DNA of 64,000 nucleotides from NCBI RefSeq assembly GCF_030412015.1, contig NZ_JASNRD010000001.1, positions 124,001-188,000 on the forward strand. Direction: 5' to 3'. The DNA is from Massilia sp. YIM B02763. GTDB lineage: Bacteria > Pseudomonadota > Gammaproteobacteria > Burkholderiales > Burkholderiaceae_D. The notes beneath the pieces were generated by a model that was not told where the DNA came from, did no database searches, and was given only the letters and a program-made list of their open reading frames with translations. Position numbers and translations under genes: made by a program. Below, one piece after another: positions 60,502-64,000 of the stretch; position 1 is the first letter of the stretch; the number at the start of each line of letters is the position of its first letter.

Positions 60502-61620
60502 TCAGCGGGCGCGGTCCTGCTTGGCACTACGCGCGGGCAGGCGCGCCGGCGGCCGGATGCGCGGCGCGGCGTCGGACTGGCGGCGTACCAGCTCGAAGTC
60601 CATGCGCACCTGTTCCGGCTCGGCGGCGCCGCCCTCGCGCTGGGCGCGCACGCGCCGCACCAGCGCCTGCACGGCCTCGCGTGCCATCTCGGCGATGGGC
60701 TGGCGCACGGTGGTCAGTTCGGGCCAGATGGTGGTGGCGAGCGCCGTATCGTCGAAGCCCGTCACGGTCAGGTCGCCCGGCACGTCCAGGCCCAGGCGGT
60801 GGGCGACGGCGACGGTGGCGGCGGCCATGTCGTCGTTGCTGGCGAAGATGGCGGTGGGACGCTCGTCCAGGGCGAGCAGCTGTTCGGCCGCGTCCAGGCC
60901 GGAACGGTAGGTGAACATGCCTTGCACCACCAGTTCCTTCGACGCGTCGGCATGCTTGTCGGCGATGGCGGCGCGGTAGCCCTCCAGGCGGCGGCTGCTC
61001 GCCGTCTGGTTCGGGTGGCCGACGACGAAGCCGATGCGCTGGTGGCCCAGCGCCACCAGGTGGTGCGTCATGTGGTAGGCGGCTTCGTAGTCGTCGATGC
61101 TGACGGCGCCCACGCGCGCATCGGGCGAGCCGCACGCGACGACCACGACGGGGATGCCGGCGCCGGCGATGGCGCCGACGATCGCCTCGCTGTCGCACAG
61201 GGGCGGCGGCAGGATGATGCCGTCCAGGCCATTGCCGATCAGGCGGCGCGCATGCTCCGCCTCCTGCTCGCCCGCCTCGCACTTCTCGACGAACAGCTGG
61301 ACGTTGTTCAGGCCCGACTGGGTCAGGAGGCCAACAAGGAATTCGGACAGGTAAGCGGCGCTCGGATTACTGTACAGGAAGCCGACCCGGATCGGCTTGG
61401 ACCCGGCCAGGTTGCGCGCTTCCTGGTTCGGGGTGTAGTTCAGCGCGGCGACGGCTTCGGCCACCTTGCGCCGCGTGCTGTCGCGCACCAGGCCCTTGCC
61501 GTTCATGACGCGCGAGACGGTCATCGCCGAGACGCCGGCCAGCTTGGCGACATCGGCCATCGTGGGTTGGCCGCGCCGCTCCAGGTCGTCCTGGGTGGCT
61601 TCATCGTTGGCTTTGCTCAT
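60502..61620 (-). CDS. xylR: LacI-family regulator, probable XylR
   Basis: A 372-residue repressor. The LacI helix-turn-helix is at about 19-65 (PTMADVAKLAGVSAMTVSRV; hinge NYTPNQEARNLAG), followed by a periplasmic-binding-protein-like sensor domain (IRVGFLYSNPSAAYLSEFLV; AIFASNDDMAAATVAVAHR; TGFDDTALATTIWPELTTVR). It is adjacent to the GH3-xylXBCD operon. Four operator-like sites lie upstream of itself, GH3, the dehydrogenase and GH74. The inducer is expected to be xylose or a pathway intermediate, which is inference. Confidence 0.85.
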   Translation of the reverse strand: MSKANDEATQDDLERRGQPTMADVAKLAGVSAMTVSRVMNGKGLVRDSTRRKVAEAVAALNYTPNQEARNLAGSKPIRVGFLYSNPSAAYLSEFLVGLLTQSGLNNVQLFVEKCEAGEQEAEHARRLIGNGLDGIILPPPLCDSEAIVGAIAGAGIPVVVVACGSPDARVGAVSIDDYEAAYHMTHHLVALGHQRIGFVVGHPNQTASSRRLEGYRAAIADKHADASKELVVQGMFTYRSGLDAAEQLLALDERPTAIFASNDDMAAATVAVAHRLGLDVPGDLTVTGFDDTALATTIWPELTTVRQPIAEMAREAVQALVRRVRAQREGGAAEPEQVRMDFELVRRQSDAAPRIRPPARLPARSAKQDRAR

Positions 61621-61692
61621 CGCTCGGGGGTCCTGTATGACGTGTTATCGGGCGCAGGGCGCGCCGCTGTGTTTTCATCATCTTAACATAGG

Positions 61693-61706
61693 CGGTTGCG
61701 CTAACA
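61693..61706 (-). promoter_or_regulatory. XylR/LacI-type operator candidate 4 (autoregulation)
   Basis: Read on the minus strand, TGTTAGCGCAACCG matches 12 of 14 bases of TGTTAGCGCTACCA. It lies about 75 bases upstream of the lacI-type start, as expected for autorepression. Confidence 0.6.
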
Positions 61707-61743
61707 TGGTGCCTCCCCCTGCGGCGGCCGCCCGGAACGAGAA

Positions 61744-61774
61744 CGGCCCGGGCCGGATGATCCGGGCCGGGCCG
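61744..61774 (-). terminator. Terminator-like hairpin after cheV
   Basis: A 14-bp GC-rich stem (61744-61757 with 61761-61774, one mismatch, TGA loop) lies 45 bases past the cheV stop. In the direction of cheV transcription it is followed by a weakly T-rich TTCTCGTT. Confidence 0.6.
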
Positions 61775-61819
61775 TGCGAAAAGGCCTGACGGCCCGTCGG
61801 CCGCGTACGCCGACGCGAA

Positions 61820-62779
61820 TCAGGCGCGCAGCAGCGAACGCAGCGTGCGCGACAGGTCTTCGGCCGAGAACTTGGCCACGTAGGCGTCGGCGCGCACGTT
61901 CTTGACGTGTTCCTCGTTGGTGGTGCCCGACAGCGAGGAGTGGATCACCACCGGCATGTTGCCGAAGCGGGCGTTGTTCTTGATGTTGCGGGTCAGCGTG
62001 AAGCCGTCCATTTCCGGCATCTCGAGGTCGGTCAGCACCAGCGCCACGCGGTCGTGCACGCTCTTGCCTTCGGCCTCGGCGGCCGTCGCGATCATGTTCA
62101 ACTGCTCCCAGCATTCCTTGCCGGTCTTGGTCATCACGAACGGCAGGCCCATTGCCTCCAGGCCCCGTTCGATCAGCGAGCGCGCGACGACGGAATCGTC
62201 GGCCGCCAGTATCACGGAGCCCGGTTTCAGCTGGATCTTGTCGCCGACGGAGGTCGCGATGTTGTCGTCGGACGATTCCGGGTTCAGCTCGCGCAGGATG
62301 GTTTCCACGTCCAGCACCTGGGCCAGGCGCGGCGGATGCTCGTCGGTTTCCGGCAGGCGCGCGATGCTGGTCACCATGCCGCTGCCGGCGCTGTGCTCGG
62401 CCGACATCACCTGGCTCCAGTCCAGGCGCACGATCTCTTCCACGCTCTCGACGGCGAATGCCTGCGTGGTGCGGGCGAATTCCGTGACGAGCATGATGTT
62501 CAGGCCAGTGCGCGGGATGACGCCGGTGATGCCCGGCAGGTCCAGCACCTGGATGATCTGGCCGCGCAGGTTGACCACGCCCAGCACGTGGTCGGGCGCG
62601 CCGGCGACCTTGGTGACCGCCGGCATGGCGACGATCTCGCGGATCTTGAATACGTTGATGCCGAACAGCTCGCTGGAGCTGCCATGTTCGTCACCGCCGA
62701 GGCGGAACAGCAACAGCTCGAACTTGTTGTTACTGGTAAGGTTGCTGCGCTCGTCGACTTCCTGCTGAACCGATTTCAT
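61820..62779 (-). CDS. cheV: Chemotaxis protein CheV (CheW-receiver fusion)
   Basis: A 319-residue protein. An N-terminal CheW domain (about 15-170; LFGINVFKIREIV, LGVVNLRGQIIQVLDLP) is followed by a receiver domain (188-315) with DD in AADDSVVARS, phospho-acceptor Asp251 in VLTDLEMPEMDG and Lys303 in YVAKFSA. CheV couples receptors to CheA and tunes signalling or acts as a phosphate sink. GGGGTGA lies upstream of the ATG at 62779. No other chemotaxis gene is in the window, so it is an orphan here. Confidence 0.93.
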   Translation of the reverse strand: MKSVQQEVDERSNLTSNNKFELLLFRLGGDEHGSSSELFGINVFKIREIVAMPAVTKVAGAPDHVLGVVNLRGQIIQVLDLPGITGVIPRTGLNIMLVTEFARTTQAFAVESVEEIVRLDWSQVMSAEHSAGSGMVTSIARLPETDEHPPRLAQVLDVETILRELNPESSDDNIATSVGDKIQLKPGSVILAADDSVVARSLIERGLEAMGLPFVMTKTGKECWEQLNMIATAAEAEGKSVHDRVALVLTDLEMPEMDGFTLTRNIKNNARFGNMPVVIHSSLSGTTNEEHVKNVRADAYVAKFSAEDLSRTLRSLLRA

Positions 62780-62926
62780 TGTGTCACCCCAAGGTATGAT
62801 TCTTTGAGGAAATTCTAGTCGCGAATGGCGGTCCTGTGTAAAGACCGCCACCGATTTCGGGAAATTCTTGACACTACTGGTTCAAAAAAACCACAGAATT
62901 GCCGAAACGACTTTACGAACAGTCGA

Positions 62927-63889
62927 TCAAACAGACGTTCCGGCCAGTCGGTCGACCTCGTCCAGCGCCAGGCGCGCCATGGTGCGGATGCCGTCGTAGG
63001 ATTTTGCAGCGGCGATGAAGCGGCCGTTGTGGCAGAAACCGGCATCGGGCACGCCGGTGACGGCCGCCAGGTCGGCGTCGCGCAGGCCGGCCCAGGCTTC
63101 GGGCAGGTCGGCGCGGGCATCGAAGTTCTCCGTGCTGACGGGCACCGTATGGATCATATGGCGCTGTTCGGCCAGGTTATGGCTGATCACGAACAGCACG
63201 TCCGGCATCTCCTTGCGCACCACGGTGGCCCAGGGCATGGCGCCGTTCTTCAGGAACAGCACCCGGCCGCCCTCCAGCACTTCCGCGCCGCGCACCTGTT
63301 CCAGCGCCAGCAAGGCGCCCACGCGGTACTTGACGGCGTTGGCCATGATGTCCGTGAGGACGGCCATCGCGCGCTCGAACTGGGCGGTGCGGTAGGCCTC
63401 GGCCGCTTCGCCGTAGCCCAGGCGCTGCTCGTCCATCCAGTTCAGGTTGTAGCCGGAGACGACGGCCGACAGCCCGTAGCCGCCGGGCGCGTTCTTGGCC
63501 GCGCCCACGTCGGACAAATCTAGATACTGGACGATGTCGCCGTCGATGGCCCAGGCGATCTGCTGCGCCGTTTCGCCGTTCAGCACCTGGCCCGCGTGGC
63601 GCAGCGCCAGCGCGGCCACGCAGCGCGCGCCGTATTCCTTCCATACCAGTCCGGCGCTCGCGTACGGCACGCCGCTGCTGCGCGCGCCGTCGAACCCTTT
63701 CTGGTGATGGTCGAAGCGGCCCGTGGCCGGGTCCCACACGCCGCCCACGTCGATGGCGAAATCGGCCCCGTCGATGGTGGCCGCATCGCGCGTGCGCACC
63801 AGGCCGGCGTCGGGATACAGGATCTTCAATACGGCGACGGCCCACGCGTCGTCCGCGTGGAATTTGCCCCCGTGGGTGGCTATCAACAT
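62927..63889 (-). CDS. MYG1-family DHH-like hydrolase
   Basis: A 320-residue protein from ATG 63889 with GGAG upstream. The MYG1 pattern is THGGKFHADDAWAVAVLK at the N-terminus (metal His/Asp), DVGGVWDPATGRFDHHQKGF (about 48-67; DHH-like), and WAIDGDIVQYLDLSD. Eukaryotic MYG1 is a 3'-5' RNA exonuclease, and bacterial members are presumed metal-dependent phosphoesterases or nucleases. There is no operon partner in the window. Confidence 0.87.
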   Translation of the reverse strand: MLIATHGGKFHADDAWAVAVLKILYPDAGLVRTRDAATIDGADFAIDVGGVWDPATGRFDHHQKGFDGARSSGVPYASAGLVWKEYGARCVAALALRHAGQVLNGETAQQIAWAIDGDIVQYLDLSDVGAAKNAPGGYGLSAVVSGYNLNWMDEQRLGYGEAAEAYRTAQFERAMAVLTDIMANAVKYRVGALLALEQVRGAEVLEGGRVLFLKNGAMPWATVVRKEMPDVLFVISHNLAEQRHMIHTVPVSTENFDARADLPEAWAGLRDADLAAVTGVPDAGFCHNGRFIAAAKSYDGIRTMARLALDEVDRLAGTSV

Positions 63890-64000
63890 GCTTTCTCCAA
63901 TTCGTTCGGCAGTACGGCTCGAACCCGCATGATACCGGTTCGCCGTGCTTTCTCGTAGCGGGCATGGCGCACAGAGCGCACGAACCGGTATCATCCATGC

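Overview
The window is about 64 kb of high-GC (roughly two-thirds G+C) Gram-negative DNA with densely packed genes, many ATGA start/stop overlaps and no rRNA, tRNA, CRISPR array, phage or insertion sequence that I can see. Gene content (malonate decarboxylase MdcH, PaoABC-type aldehyde oxidoreductase, CheV, PAS/GGDEF/EAL proteins, TonB-dependent receptor, many glycoside hydrolases) and a short interspersed hairpin repeat (GTCCCTGC-n4-GCAGGGAC) point to a betaproteobacterium, most likely a Massilia/Telluria-like Oxalobacteraceae. That assignment is inference.

Layout. 1-534: 3' end of malonate decarboxylase epsilon subunit (mdcH). 566-4983: an FRG-domain protein, a Rof-like Rho-binding protein, a GNAT acetyltransferase and a multi-PAS hybrid histidine kinase. 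5059-9737: periplasmic paoABC-type molybdenum aldehyde oxidoreductase followed by an SDR; divergent from it, 9977-15004, a TetR regulator and a tripartite EmrAB/OMF efflux pump. 15010-18199: an uncharacterised gene pair, an SDR and a divergent AraC regulator. 18218-22247: a second molybdenum hydroxylase (Moco subunit, 2Fe-2S subunit, triheme cytochrome c). 22406-29536: a CocE/NonD hydrolase and two cyclic-di-GMP proteins. 29835-35332: a secreted M20 amidohydrolase, a DUF5710 protein, and a sulfonate/taurine-type ABC transporter with a TauD-family dioxygenase. 35514-37509: a polysaccharide deacetylase-like protein and a divergent alpha/beta hydrolase.

37560-61706 is the centrepiece: a plant-polysaccharide locus in which xyloglucan breakdown genes adjoin a complete oxidative (Weimberg) xylose pathway. 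The first half encodes a GH9 glucanase, a CE2 acetylesterase, a PA14-containing GH31 alpha-xylosidase, a GH35 beta-galactosidase, a TonB-dependent receptor and a GH74 endo-xyloglucanase. The second half encodes alpha-ketoglutarate semialdehyde dehydrogenase (xylA-type), xylonate dehydratase (xylD), lactonase (xylC), xylose dehydrogenase (xylB), 2-keto-3-deoxy-xylonate dehydratase (xylX), a GH3 glycosidase and a LacI-family regulator. Together they could take xyloglucan outside the cell to 2-oxoglutarate inside it. Four sites resembling the Caulobacter XylR operator lie in the three intergenic regions of the xylose half (50846-51470, 60206-60501, 61621-61819), so I propose the LacI protein is a XylR. 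A different short palindrome (AAATCGAT core) recurs upstream of the GH9, receptor and GH74/dehydrogenase genes. No inner-membrane sugar transporter and no alpha-fucosidase is present in the window.

61820-63889: CheV and a MYG1-family protein.
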